Origin: SAR86 cluster bacterium SAR86B
GTDB taxonomy: Bacteria; Pseudomonadota; Gammaproteobacteria; Magnimaribacterales; D2472
Direction of reading: 5' to 3'
Assembly (NCBI GenBank): GCA_905182885.1
Contig: CAJJCW010000001.1
Location: 503,256-567,255, forward strand
Length of the DNA stretch: 64,000 bases
Positions within the stretch are counted from its first letter, which is position 1. Each line of letters begins with the position of its first letter. Both the position numbers and the translations under genes were made by a program. Positions 20,791 through 29,540 of the stretch are shown in pieces. The notes under the pieces were generated by a model. It did not search any database. It saw nothing but the letters and a program-made list of their open reading frames with translations, and was not told the DNA's origin.

Positions 20791-21837
20791 ATACCCTCTA
20801 TTATAGTCTTAATAGGCTTGGGTAAGCCAAACTTCTCAATCTCATCTTTCTCAATCCATCGATGCTCTAGATTCGTGATCAAATCAAAAATATTTTCATA
20901 TTTTATTAGCTTAACTGTCATATCTAGATTCAGATGGGATAGCTTATGCTTTATGTTGATGGACTTGGATTCTATTTCTTTTTTGTGAATGAGAGAGCTC
21001 CTATTAGCTATTATCAGTCTCATATGGAATCCATAAACTTTCCCAAAATGTTTTCTTATGACGCTTGAACAGTAAAACTTTTTTATCTGTATAGGCTAAT
21101 TCAAAATGAATATATTTTATGGGATTAATTTTTTTTGATATTACTTTTTTTTCAATTGTCGAAAAAGCACTCACACAAGATCTATGTACTGGACAAATCT
21201 TACATTCAGGAGTTTTTGTATTGCAAATAGTTGCCCCAATATCCATTATTCCCTGAGTATATTCAAAGATACTTTTTAATGGCGTATGCTTCCTGGATAA
21301 AGTCCATAATTCTTTGATAGAAGAAGAGGATGAATCATTCACAACACCTTCATATCTTGAGATTACCCTTTTTACATTGGCATCTAAAATTGGATATGAC
21401 TCTTTATAGGCAATAGACATGATTGCACCAGCAGTAGAATCTCCAACTCCAGGCAGGGATATTATTTCATTAAATTTTGTTGGGAACTCATTGTTAAAAT
21501 TAGCCTTAATAACTTCTTTAGCTTTATAAATATTCCTTGCTCTTCTATAAAAACCAAGACCAGTCCATAGGGCTAGTATATTTTCTTCTGAGGCATATGA
21601 GAGTTTATTAAGATTGGGATAATGGCTAATAAATGAATTAAAAAATGGTATTACAGTTTTTACCTGAGTCTGTTGAAGCATAACTTCGGATATCCAGATC
21701 CTATAAGGAGAAACATCTTCTCTCCATGGAAGATTTTCCCTACCATTTTTCTTATACCAATTAGAAATACCTAAAGAGAATTCACTATCTTTATGTGCCA
21801 ACTTATTATTCGTAGAGATTAATTCTTGATAAAACCT
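20787..21837 (-). CDS. mutY: Adenine DNA glycosylase MutY, interrupted by a frameshift
   Basis: Removes adenine mispaired with 8-oxoguanine. The 5' part has [22 protein letters not shown], the helix-hairpin-helix [14 protein letters not shown] and the cluster motif C-x6-C-x2-C-x5-C ([17 protein letters not shown]). It ends early at 21004; the rest of the Nudix-like C-terminal domain ([28 protein letters not shown]) continues in another frame to 20787. The full span from the ATG at 21837 is 1051 nt, one more than a multiple of three, so a single extra base in 21004-21023 explains it. A TTG at 21801 is an alternative start that avoids overlap with gpmA. Confidence 0.88.
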
Positions 21838-22429
21838 CATCATTTTCATTAAATTGGTAATGAATGGGCGCTCCGGTAGGTATTTCAAGTTTAACAATTT
21901 CATTTGATGGAATAGAGTCGAGCTCCATAATCAAAGCCCTTAGTGAATTACCATGTGCTGCTATAAGAATATTAAAGCCATCTTTAATTTTTGGCATAAT
22001 TTCTGCTTTAAAATAGGGCAAGACTCTTTCTGCAGTATCTTTTAAACTTTCTCCATCTGGGGGCGGTATATCAAAAGATCTTCTCCAAATATGAACCTGT
22101 TCTTCTCCCCATTTCTCTCTAGCATCATCCTTATTTAAGCCTGCTAGGCTTCCATAGTCTCTCTCATTCAATGCCTCATTCTTAATTGTTGGCACTTGTA
22201 ATTGATTGATTTCTTCTAGAATAATTGAGCCTGTTTTTTGAGCTCTTGAAAGCTCAGAAGTAAACATCACATCGAAGGCAATATCTTGAGCCTTTATTAG
22301 CTCAGCAGCACTGGACGCCTCTTTGAGGCCAAGCTCTGTTAGGCCTGGATCTTTCCAGCCAGTAAAAAGGTTTTTAGCATTCCACTCGCTTTGGCCATGC
22401 CTTACTAGAATTAGATTTCTTTTTTTCAT
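21806..22429 (-). CDS. gpmA: 2,3-bisphosphoglycerate-dependent phosphoglycerate mutase
   Basis: Interconverts 3- and 2-phosphoglycerate in glycolysis/gluconeogenesis. The start at 22429 gives [17 protein letters not shown] with the phosphohistidine in RHG (10-12), followed by [40 protein letters not shown] and [14 protein letters not shown] near 160. It has 207 residues, like the short alphaproteobacterial dPGMs and shorter than E. coli GpmA (250). Divergent from the rhodanese gene by 48 bp; the gpm-rhodanese pairing recalls gpmM-yibN in E. coli, although there the mutase is the cofactor-independent type. Confidence 0.93.
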   Translation of the reverse strand: MKKRNLILVRHGQSEWNAKNLFTGWKDPGLTELGLKEASSAAELIKAQDIAFDVMFTSELSRAQKTGSIILEEINQLQVPTIKNEALNERDYGSLAGLNKDDAREKWGEEQVHIWRRSFDIPPPDGESLKDTAERVLPYFKAEIMPKIKDGFNILIAAHGNSLRALIMELDSIPSNEIVKLEIPTGAPIHYQFNENDEVLSRINLYE

Positions 22430-22477
22430 TTTAATATTTTGAAACACAAGTGACTTATTTTAATAGATAATATCGCC

Positions 22478-22888
22478 ATGGATACATTTATTTCTTTTCT
22501 AATCGATCATTACTACCTATCAGCTCCATTATTTCTAGTGATAATTTTGCTCATTTCTTCTAATGCAAAAAAAGGCGGTAAGAGGATTTCATCTCAAGAG
22601 CTAGTAGCTCTTTCCAATGAAGACAAAGCTCTGATTGTAGATCTTAGGTCTGCCGATGACTTTAATGAGGGACGCATCACAAATTCAATTAATATCCCTT
22701 TTAAAGATCTGGATGACAGGTCTCATGAAATTCCAAGCAACGAAGAAAAGCAGATAGCTTTAATATGCGAAATGGGCAGCAACTCTGGTAATGCGGGCGA
22801 GCAATTAATGAAGCTCGGGTTTAAAGATATATTAATTTTAAGGGGTGGGATTAGTCAATGGAAGATGGACAACTTGCCATTAATCTAG
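22478..22888 (+). CDS. Membrane-anchored rhodanese-domain protein (YibN-like)
   Basis: A 136-residue protein with an N-terminal transmembrane anchor (about 13-28) and one rhodanese domain. DLRSADDF (55-62), GRI-NSINIP (65-74) and the active-site loop with C97 (CEMGSNSG) are present; the C-terminal LRGGISQWK is typical. The architecture matches E. coli YibN. In many Gammaproteobacteria grxC and secB follow, but here the convergent ntrC is next (4-nt overlap). Sulfur-acceptor specificity unknown. Confidence 0.88.
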   Translation: MDTFISFLIDHYYLSAPLFLVIILLISSNAKKGGKRISSQELVALSNEDKALIVDLRSADDFNEGRITNSINIPFKDLDDRSHEIPSNEEKQIALICEMGSNSGNAGEQLMKLGFKDILILRGGISQWKMDNLPLI

Positions 22889-24261
22889 ATACCTAACTCT
22901 TTCATTCTTTTTGCTAAAGTATTTCTTCCCCATCCTAGCAAGATAGCAGCTTCATTCTTTTTGCCATCAGACTTTTCCAAAGCAGACCTTATTAGCATCT
23001 TTTCCACCTTCGAATTTACTACATCTGACAAGCCAGTTTTAAGGTTTGCTGCATTATTGTTTATCCAGCTAATCAAACCTTCTTCCCAGTTTGTGGTCGT
23101 CACTTCGATGACTTCATAATCCTTAATCTCTGTTGGCATATCTTGAACCTTTACATTCTGAGTCGGCGTCATAAGAGTTAGCCAGTAGCATACATTTTCT
23201 AACTGCCTCACGTTGCCTGGCCAATCGTAGATTGATAAAATTTCCATTGCTTCTTTTGATAGAACTCTCAATTCCTCGCCAAGAGAATCAGAGTGTTGCT
23301 TTAAGAAATGTTTAGCCAAAGCATCTATATCCTCCTTCCTATCTTGCAAGGGAGGAACTTCGATTTTAATAACATTCAGCCTATAAAAAAGATCTTCTCT
23401 GAATGATTTTTGAGATACTAAGTTATGAAGGTTTTGATGAGTAGCAGCAATAATCCTAACGTCGACTTTTATAGGCTTATCTCCTCCCACTCTGTAAAAC
23501 TCTTTATTAGATAAAACTCTTAAGAGTCTGGTTTGCGAGTCAAGAGGCATATCTCCAATTTCATCTAAAAATAAGGTACCACCATTAGCTTGCTCAAATC
23601 TTCCTATTCTTCTTTCTACTGCTCCAGTGAATGCTCCTTTCTCATGTCCAAATAGCTCTGATTCAACTAGCTCCTTAGGAATATCAGCCATATTTAAAGC
23701 TATAAATGGCATGTCGTATCTTGGACTGTTTTTGTGAAGTGATTTTGCAATTAGCTCTTTCCCGGTTCCAGACTCTCCCTGAATTAATACTGTCGCAGTT
23801 GTACTTGAAAGCTTACCAATTGCTCTAAAAACTCCCTGCATAGAAAGAGACTCGCCAATAATGTCTGTCTTTGGTTTTGCTTTCAATCCCTTTGTTGTCG
23901 GCTTTTTCTCTAAAGCTCGATTTATTATCTGAGTAACCTCATCTAAGTCAAAGGGCTTGGGTATGTATTCAAAAGCTCCCCCGCCATATGAATCTACAGC
24001 CGCCTGCATATCAGTAAAAGCAGTCATTATTATGACCGGAATATTTTCGTAATTATCATTAATATGTTTTAACAAATCGTATCCAAGCATTCCAGGCATC
24101 TGAACATCTGTAAGTATTAAATCAGGAACTCCTAATTTAAGTTCGGTCACCACATCATCACCGGATGAAAAAGTTCTTACATCAAAACCAGAACTTGAAA
24201 AGCTTTCTTCAAGAACAGCCCTTATGGCACCATCATCATCAGCAACCCAAATTTTATGCAC
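22885..24261 (-). CDS. ntrC: Nitrogen regulation response regulator NtrC
   Basis: Sigma54-dependent transcription activator. Receiver domain with phospho-acceptor D52 (LTDVQMPG), AAA+ domain with Walker A GESGTGKE (162-169), the sigma54-contact loop GAFTGA (209-214) and Walker [11 protein letters not shown] (228-237), and a Fis-type helix-turn-helix at the C-terminus ([20 protein letters not shown]). At 458 residues it is close to E. coli NtrC (469). It overlaps the end of ntrB by 8 nt. Its predicted targets, three dyads and a sigma54 promoter, lie directly upstream of glnA at 26407-26507. Confidence 0.96.
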   Translation of the reverse strand: MHKIWVADDDGAIRAVLEESFSSSGFDVRTFSSGDDVVTELKLGVPDLILTDVQMPGMLGYDLLKHINDNYENIPVIIMTAFTDMQAAVDSYGGGAFEYIPKPFDLDEVTQIINRALEKKPTTKGLKAKPKTDIIGESLSMQGVFRAIGKLSSTTATVLIQGESGTGKELIAKSLHKNSPRYDMPFIALNMADIPKELVESELFGHEKGAFTGAVERRIGRFEQANGGTLFLDEIGDMPLDSQTRLLRVLSNKEFYRVGGDKPIKVDVRIIAATHQNLHNLVSQKSFREDLFYRLNVIKIEVPPLQDRKEDIDALAKHFLKQHSDSLGEELRVLSKEAMEILSIYDWPGNVRQLENVCYWLTLMTPTQNVKVQDMPTEIKDYEVIEVTTTNWEEGLISWINNNAANLKTGLSDVVNSKVEKMLIRSALEKSDGKKNEAAILLGWGRNTLAKRMKELGI

Positions 24262-25342
24262 TTAATACCTCTTTGTTATTAGATTCTATATTTATAGGCA
24301 TTAGTATTGAGAAGATTGTTTCTCCAGATTTAGTTGTAAATGAAATGGCTCCTCCGTGTATTCTGATGATGTCTTGAGATATAGATAGACCTAAACCAGA
24401 TCCATCTTCTTTTGTAGACACCATTGGAAAAAATACCTGTTCCTGAATATCCAAGGGTATGCCAGGTCCGTTATCAATAATACTCACATCACATACCGTT
24501 GAATGAATATTGCCATTAATTGGCTGGCCATAAGCTACTCTTGATTTAATAGTTATTGAAGGATTCTCTGTTACCAGAAGAGCTTGCTGAGCATTCTTAA
24601 TGATATTTAAGGTTGCCTGTATAAATAAATTCTCATCTCCATGAATCTCCGGAATGCTTGGATCATAATCTCTATTTATTTTTAAGTTCTTTTGCTCATC
24701 CGCTTGAGATAATGCAAAAACCTTCTCCAAGGCAGAATGAATATTAAAAGCTTCTAGTTTTAATTTTTTAGGAGGAGTAAGGATTTTAGTAACCAAGCTA
24801 TTCAGTCGCTCTGTTTCATTGATGATAATTTTTAAGAATTTCTTAGAGAAATCATCAGTTAGTTTTGAAGAAAGTATTTGGGCACTTCCTTTAATCCCTG
24901 AAAGGGGGTTCTTCACTTCATGGGCAAGAGTTCTCGCTAGGTTAGCAGCAATTTTCTGTGTAGAGAATGTTTTTGAAGAATCAATTATCTTATTAAGATT
25001 TTCAACACACAGTAATTCAATCATTAGAATACTATCAGACTCAGACCAACTAGAGGTAAGGTCTACTATTCTATTTTTTCCATCAAATTTAGTAAGCTTA
25101 AAATCTCGTTTGGTTACTGAATTACCTGACGATATGCAATATGTTAATAATTTAGTTAACTCTTTGTTTGTTTCTTCTATGAATTGATCGGCTATTAAGT
25201 TCGTTTTATCTGATGTGCATATCCATCCATTTGCCGATGCTGAATCATTTATCCATAGAATATCTAAATCCGCATCCAAGATAATAACTTCAGATGACAG
25301 TTGGTTTATTAGAGATGTTTGGAGTTCTTCTGGATTGAACAT
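24254..25342 (-). CDS. glnL: Nitrogen regulation sensor histidine kinase NtrB
   Basis: Phosphorylates and dephosphorylates NtrC according to the PII/GlnB signal. An N-terminal PAS-like region (about 8-115) precedes the dimerisation/phospho-acceptor helix with H141 (LAHEVKNPLSGIKGSAQIL) and the ATPase domain with NIIKNAQQAL, DNGPGIP and GSGLGLSISQDII. Length 362 compares with 349 in E. coli. It follows glnA after 46 nt that contain a hairpin, and overlaps ntrC, so glnA-ntrB-ntrC form one operon with a probable attenuation point. No PII gene is in the window. Confidence 0.95.
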   Translation of the reverse strand: MFNPEELQTSLINQLSSEVIILDADLDILWINDSASANGWICTSDKTNLIADQFIEETNKELTKLLTYCISSGNSVTKRDFKLTKFDGKNRIVDLTSSWSESDSILMIELLCVENLNKIIDSSKTFSTQKIAANLARTLAHEVKNPLSGIKGSAQILSSKLTDDFSKKFLKIIINETERLNSLVTKILTPPKKLKLEAFNIHSALEKVFALSQADEQKNLKINRDYDPSIPEIHGDENLFIQATLNIIKNAQQALLVTENPSITIKSRVAYGQPINGNIHSTVCDVSIIDNGPGIPLDIQEQVFFPMVSTKEDGSGLGLSISQDIIRIHGGAISFTTKSGETIFSILMPINIESNNKEVLSA

Positions 25343-25350
25343 TAAGAAAG

Positions 25351-25376
25351 ATCGACCCCTCTTTCAAGGAGTCGAT
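25351..25376 (-). terminator. Hairpin between glnA and ntrB, possible attenuator
   Basis: On the minus strand ATCGACTCC (25376-25368), an 8-nt loop and GGGGTCGAT (25359-25351) form a 9-bp stem with one G-U pair, followed by CTTTCTT. It resembles a leaky terminator that would let only part of glnA transcription reach ntrBC. It is not a perfect T-run. Confidence 0.5.
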
Positions 25377-25388
25377 AAGTTTGGGATA

Positions 25389-26369
25389 CTACTTGGTTAA
25401 TGTTCCCACTATGTGAGATAAGATTTTGTATGGATCTGCGTTAGAAGCAGGCCTTCTATCTTCTAAATAACCATTCCAGTTATGCTCTACAGTGTAGATA
25501 GGTATTCTTATACTAGCCCCTCTATCACTTACACCGTAAGAGAACTGATCAATATTTTGTGTTTCATGAAGGCCTGTTAGTCTCATGTCATTATCTGAAC
25601 CATAAGCAGCTATACCATCTGCATGAACTTCACCAAGCTTTTCACACATTGATGAGAAAAGAGCTTCAGTGCCATTACTTCTCATTTCTTCATTTGAAAA
25701 GTTCGTATGCATACCTGAGCCATTCCAATCGCCAGATTTTGGCTTTGGATGAATATTCACACCAACACCAAATTCTTCAGCAATTTTATAAAGCATGTAT
25801 CTGCTTATCCATAAGTCATCAGCTGCCTTTACTCCTTTTCCTAGGCATTGATACTCCCATTGACCAAGAGCAACTTCAGCATTTGTTCCTGTTAGAGTTA
25901 TTCCCAAATCAAGACATGCTTGAAGATGGGCATCAGAAATTTCTCTACCTATTACATTGCCAGCACCCACTCCACAGTAATAATCCCCTTGTGCTTTAGG
26001 TTCTCCATTTTCCCAGCCTAAAGGCTCGCCAGTTTCAGGATCTGTAAAGAAGAATTCTTGTTCAAATCCAAACCACCAATCTTCAGAAACGACTGCGGCA
26101 GCAGCAGCTCTGTGGTTAGTAGAATGAGTAGTGTGATCTGCAGACTGGACTTGTGTCATTACTAGATCATGTCCGTGAGGGTTCGCATAAGTTTGAACTG
26201 GAATTAAAAGACAGTCCGAGCTTCCACCTTCAGCTTGTTTAGTTGATGAGCCATCAAAAGACCAATCAGGGGCGGTATTGGCATCAGTAGCCTTGACCTT
26301 ACTTCTCATTGAAGATTCTGGTTGATAGCCGTCTAGCCATACATATTCGTAAGTTTTATATTCTGACAT
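25389..26369 (-). CDS. glnII: Glutamine synthetase, type II (eukaryote-like GSII)
   Basis: Makes glutamine from glutamate, ammonia and ATP. The 326-residue length and motifs identify the GSII family and exclude the 470-residue GSI-beta normally found in Gammaproteobacteria: YVWLDGY (9-15), PDWSFDGSS (34-42), GFEQEFF with metal-binding glutamates, DLGITLTGTNAEVALGQWEY, NWNGSGMHTNFS and DRGASIRIP. No adenylylation-site tyrosine segment of GSI is present, so control is probably transcriptional or allosteric. Good Shine-Dalgarno (AGGAG) before the ATG. It is headed by a sigma54 promoter with three NtrC sites and followed by ntrB-ntrC. Confidence 0.95.
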   Translation of the reverse strand: MSEYKTYEYVWLDGYQPESSMRSKVKATDANTAPDWSFDGSSTKQAEGGSSDCLLIPVQTYANPHGHDLVMTQVQSADHTTHSTNHRAAAAAVVSEDWWFGFEQEFFFTDPETGEPLGWENGEPKAQGDYYCGVGAGNVIGREISDAHLQACLDLGITLTGTNAEVALGQWEYQCLGKGVKAADDLWISRYMLYKIAEEFGVGVNIHPKPKSGDWNGSGMHTNFSNEEMRSNGTEALFSSMCEKLGEVHADGIAAYGSDNDMRLTGLHETQNIDQFSYGVSDRGASIRIPIYTVEHNWNGYLEDRRPASNADPYKILSHIVGTLTK

Positions 26370-26406
26370 TAGTTCTCCTAAATTTTATGTTTACAACTAT
26401 ATATGA

Positions 26407-26422
26407 TGCAATTTACATGCCA
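26407..26422 (-). promoter_or_regulatory. Sigma54 (-24/-12) promoter of glnA
   Basis: On the minus strand TGGCATG-TAAA-TTGCA reproduces the sigma54 consensus TGGCACG-N4-TTGCA with one difference; the invariant GG and GC are separated by exactly 10 bp. It lies 38 bp before the glnA ATG, leaving room for a short leader with a good Shine-Dalgarno. Confidence 0.93.
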
Positions 26423-26440
26423 TACTAAATACTCATATTT

Positions 26441-26455
26441 GCACAAAATATGAAC
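26441..26455. promoter_or_regulatory. NtrC binding site 3 (weaker)
   Basis: GCAC-N7-GAAC, a one-sided match to the NtrC dyad GCAC-N7-GTGC. Its centre (26448) is 22 bp, about two helical turns, from site 1. Confidence 0.6.
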
Positions 26456-26462
26456 TTATTAT

Positions 26463-26477
26463 GCACTAATAATGTGC
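26463..26477. promoter_or_regulatory. NtrC binding site 1 (perfect dyad)
   Basis: GCAC-TAATAAT-GTGC is an exact GCAC-N7-GTGC dyad, the NtrC enhancer core. Centre at 26470, roughly 75 bp upstream of the predicted transcription start. Confidence 0.88.
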
Positions 26478-26492
26478 AATATAGGAATTAAT

Positions 26493-26507
26493 GCACTGAT
26501 AATGAGC
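26493..26507. promoter_or_regulatory. NtrC binding site 2
   Basis: GCAC-TGATAAT-GAGC differs from the NtrC dyad by one base. Centre at 26500, exactly 30 bp (about three turns) from site 1. It abuts the stop codon of the upstream yqiA. Confidence 0.8.
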
Positions 26508-26509
26508 TT

Positions 26510-27085
26510 TTATTTAATATCTAGAAATTTTTGAATTTTATGAAACTTACTTTTAAATGATGAGTATGAGTGGTTCCCACCAAATGCAATATCAATATAA
26601 GCACCAGAAAAATACGATGCACTTTTATTATATTTTAAAATCTCATCCCCTGATTCCAGTAAAATAAGAAGGTCATTAGGTGTTAGTAATTTTTTATAAC
26701 TAAGCGTTCTTACAAAACTAATCTCCTTACTAGAAATATTAAACTTATTCCCGCTTGAATAGTTTTCATTCTCACCCAAGTGCACTTCAAAGTCTTTTAA
26801 TGGATGAACGGCTGGATTTATAAGAACAGCCTTTTTTTTAAGTTTTTGTGAAAAATAAGATGCATAGTAGCCCCCTAAAGAACTTCCCATAAAAACAATA
26901 TTTGATCCAGATAGCCTAATAAGTTCTTCTATTTGATTGTGAGCATTTTGAAAATTATCATCTAGATCTGGAATAATAATTTTAGTATTTTTAGTATTCT
27001 TCGCTATAAAATTTTTTAGACTTTGAGCTTTTGAAGACTTTGATGAAGATTTAAAACCATGAAAATATAGAATGGTTTTAGTCAT
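26510..27085 (-). CDS. yqiA: YqiA/UPF0227 family esterase
   Basis: A 191-residue alpha/beta-hydrolase of the YqiA/YcfP group. It opens with ILYFHGFKSS (5-14), has the nucleophile elbow GSSLGGYYAS near 67-76, a catalytic aspartate in LLESGDEIL and a histidine in GGNHSY. E. coli YqiA hydrolyses short acyl esters; the natural substrate is unknown. The yqiB gene is immediately upstream with an 8-nt overlap, the same neighbourhood as in E. coli (without cpdA and parE). The NtrC sites of glnA begin right after its stop. Confidence 0.86.
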   Translation of the reverse strand: MTKTILYFHGFKSSSKSSKAQSLKNFIAKNTKNTKIIIPDLDDNFQNAHNQIEELIRLSGSNIVFMGSSLGGYYASYFSQKLKKKAVLINPAVHPLKDFEVHLGENENYSSGNKFNISSKEISFVRTLSYKKLLTPNDLLILLESGDEILKYNKSASYFSGAYIDIAFGGNHSYSSFKSKFHKIQKFLDIK

Positions 27086-27524
27086 TCTTAATAATAGCTT
27101 TAATATTTTCCTTCGGAGATATTCCTGATATAAATATACTTTCTAACCATTCTGTAAGAAATCTATTTTGTTGCATTTTCTCATCATAGGATTGAATTTT
27201 TGATTTTTTTATAAAAAAAGGAATTGGTTTTTCTCCTTGATAGGAAGTAACCTCAGCAAGTTTCGCATCCAAGCTTACCTGAATTCTTATAGTAAAATTA
27301 TTAAGTGTATTTTCTCCAAGTTTACTCTGCTGGGCTTCAAGCAAAACTGTATGTTTGGTCTTGTTAAGAACTAAGAATTTTATATCTAAATGAGAAGAGT
27401 TCGGATTAACCGTCTCAAAGGCATATTTATCTTGAGAAAATTTATCAAGGAGTCGAAAAAGCCTTAAAAAATTACCTTCGCAAATAGCAATATGATGTGA
27501 GGTTGTAGGCAAAGTTCTTAGCAT
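27078..27524 (-). CDS. yqiB: YqiB family (DUF1249) protein
   Basis: A 148-residue protein of the DUF1249 family (E. coli YqiB, about 140). Recognised by C-E-NF-RL-RLL near 14-26, the LEAQQSKLGENTLNNF---I-VSLDAKLAEVTSYQGEKPIPF stretch and DEKMQQNRFL-EWL. Function unknown. Placed between the GNAT-like gene (2-nt gap) and yqiA (8-nt overlap), consistent with co-transcription. Confidence 0.88.
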   Translation of the reverse strand: MLRTLPTTSHHIAICEGNFLRLFRLLDKFSQDKYAFETVNPNSSHLDIKFLVLNKTKHTVLLEAQQSKLGENTLNNFTIRIQVSLDAKLAEVTSYQGEKPIPFFIKKSKIQSYDEKMQQNRFLTEWLESIFISGISPKENIKAIIKND

Positions 27525-27526
27525 TC

Positions 27527-28669
27527 TTAAATTCTATATTCTTTTTTAATCGGTGTATATTCATCACAAGCAGTTAAATAGCTATCAATAGACTTAGTTT
27601 CTTCCAAACAAAAAGCATTAATAGCTTCCCTAAAATCTTTTCTGAGCAAGAAGTGATAAGAGTTACTTTTTTTTGGCTCAAATCCTCTTCTTATTTTATG
27701 TTCACCCTGAACACCTGGATCAAAAAATTTAATACCTTTTTCTATGCAATAATCTATCCCTTGATAGTAGCAACATTCGAAATGAAGACTGTCTATATCT
27801 TTTGAGGCACCCCAGTGCCTTCCATATAAAGTATCCTTACCTTGAAAGCACAAGGATCCTGCAATCTTTTCACCGTCATGCTCTGCAAAGAAAAGAACAG
27901 GTTTTAACGACGACCTATGCTCATGAACTAACTTAAAAAATTCTATATTTAAATAAGGCGCCTGCATTCTTTCCGAGTAGGTATTCTTATAAAACTTATA
28001 AAATATATCCCAGTCCTCTTCTTCTAAATTTTCCTTATCTTTGACTGTAAAAGATATATTAAGGCTATTTATTTTTTTTCTTTCTGTTTTTATATTTTTT
28101 CTTTGTCTCGATGTGAATATCTCCAGAAAATGTGCAAAGTCTGAATAGTTTCTATTATTCCAGACAAATCTATAACCACTTCTTTCTATAAAATCATTGC
28201 TTAAAAGAAGGTTTCGTATTTCTGGATTTGGGAAAAGTACGTGCCATGACTCAATATTTTCTTCTCTCATTAAGTCTTTTGTTGGGTTGATAAAATGTTT
28301 TTCATCAACAATGCCTTCGCAAATAAATTTTTTTGTTTCACAAGGTGTGAAGGGTATTGCACTTATCAGCTTAGGATAATAATTCCTACCAGCTCTATTT
28401 AGTGCGTATGACCACTGATGGTCAAAAACAAATTCACCCTGACTATTATCTTTTAAATAAAGAGGCATAAAACCTGAAAGCTTATTTTCATTAAATACGC
28501 TTAAATGTTTTGGTTGCCATCCTGATAAGCTCCCTACACACATACTTTTTTCTAGAGCATCAAGAAACTCAAATGAAATAAAAGGAGAATCTTCTTTACC
28601 TAATATCTTCTTAAGACCCTCTCCAGGAGCATCTGAAATATTTTCTAGAAATTTATTTTTTATAGTCAT
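27527..28669 (-). CDS. GNAT/FemAB-like acyltransferase (DUF482, PF04339)
   Basis: A 380-residue protein of the peptidogalycan-biosynthesis-like DUF482 family. Landmarks: PFISFEFLDALE near 26-37, GFMPLYLK near 63, DHQWSYALNRAGRNYYPKL near 82-100, ER-KIN (about 199), AGSLCFQGKDTLYGRHWG near 284-301 and FDPGVQGEHKIRRGFEP near 335-351. The DPG-QGEHK block is diagnostic. The start at 28669 is preferred; an ATG at 28711 adds 14 unmatched residues and runs into ubiA. Biochemical role is not established for the family. Confidence 0.85.
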   Translation of the reverse strand: MTIKNKFLENISDAPGEGLKKILGKEDSPFISFEFLDALEKSMCVGSLSGWQPKHLSVFNENKLSGFMPLYLKDNSQGEFVFDHQWSYALNRAGRNYYPKLISAIPFTPCETKKFICEGIVDEKHFINPTKDLMREENIESWHVLFPNPEIRNLLLSNDFIERSGYRFVWNNRNYSDFAHFLEIFTSRQRKNIKTERKKINSLNISFTVKDKENLEEEDWDIFYKFYKNTYSERMQAPYLNIEFFKLVHEHRSSLKPVLFFAEHDGEKIAGSLCFQGKDTLYGRHWGASKDIDSLHFECCYYQGIDYCIEKGIKFFDPGVQGEHKIRRGFEPKKSNSYHFLLRKDFREAINAFCLEETKSIDSYLTACDEYTPIKKEYRI

Positions 28670-28679
28670 GTGAAGAAAT

Positions 28680-29519
28680 TTAAAAAATATAAACCTCTGA
28701 GATAAAACCAATCACTGAGACTATTCCAATCCAGTTATTGAATTTAAACGAATCTAGGTATTTTTTATCAGCCACGAGGTTCATTTGATAGTGTTGCATT
28801 GCTACAAGCACAATCATTACCGGTATGAAGAATAGAGAAAATTCATTGATATAAGCTACAAGCGCAAGGGATGCATAAAAAATATAATGGAGATATTTTG
28901 CGATAGTAATTGCATTGCTTCCCCATAAAATTGCTGAAGAATTAACTCCAATCTTCTTATCATCTTCGATATCCTCTAAAGCATAAAAAGTATCAAAACT
29001 AATTATCCATGCCACGACCCCCAGATAAAGTATTAATAAAGATAAAGAAAAGATATCAGATTGAAGTGAATACGAAATAACAACTCCTGATCCAAATGTT
29101 ATGCCTAAGACAAACTGAGGAGCTTTAATAAATCTTTTGGCCATTGGATATATCGCAATTAGAAGGGCGCATAAAGCCGAAATCTTTAAAGTTAAAGAAG
29201 GGGTTAAAAAAAGCAAGCTCAATGACAAAAAGCTAAGAAATATAAAAAATAACCAGGCTTCAAGCAAACTAACATCTCCAGTTGCGATGGGCCTTTTTGC
29301 AGTTCTCTTCACTAGCCTATCAAACTTGTAGTCACTTATGTCATTGATAACACAGCCGCAAGATCTAACCAGTATTGATCCTACGATAACAATTAATATA
29401 TTTTTAAATTCTATGCTAGTTTCAAGTCCAGCAAGAAGAAGTCCAAGGAAAGATGGCCATAGCAAGAGAAATATACCAATTGGTTTATCCAACCTTGCTA
29501 GCTCAACAAATTTTTTAAT
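28680..29519 (-). CDS. ubiA: 4-hydroxybenzoate octaprenyltransferase
   Basis: Membrane prenyltransferase that attaches the polyprenyl tail to 4-hydroxybenzoate in ubiquinone synthesis. The two aspartate-rich motifs are NDISDYKFDRLVKRT and DTFYALEDIEDD, with many hydrophobic helices between. The start is unusual: in frame there is no ATG or GTG before DKPIG. A TTG at 29492 begins right at that conserved motif and would delete the usual N-terminal stretch. An ATT at 29519, 7 nt after AGGGG, gives MKKFVELARLDKPIG, which fits the family better. I use the ATT tentatively. It follows ubiC. Confidence 0.9.
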   Translation of the reverse strand: MKKFVELARLDKPIGIFLLLWPSFLGLLLAGLETSIEFKNILIVIVGSILVRSCGCVINDISDYKFDRLVKRTAKRPIATGDVSLLEAWLFFIFLSFLSLSLLFLTPSLTLKISALCALLIAIYPMAKRFIKAPQFVLGITFGSGVVISYSLQSDIFSLSLLILYLGVVAWIISFDTFYALEDIEDDKKIGVNSSAILWGSNAITIAKYLHYIFYASLALVAYINEFSLFFIPVMIVLVAMQHYQMNLVADKKYLDSFKFNNWIGIVSVIGFISEVYIF

Positions 29520-29540
29520 ATTTATACCCCTTTTTTTCTA

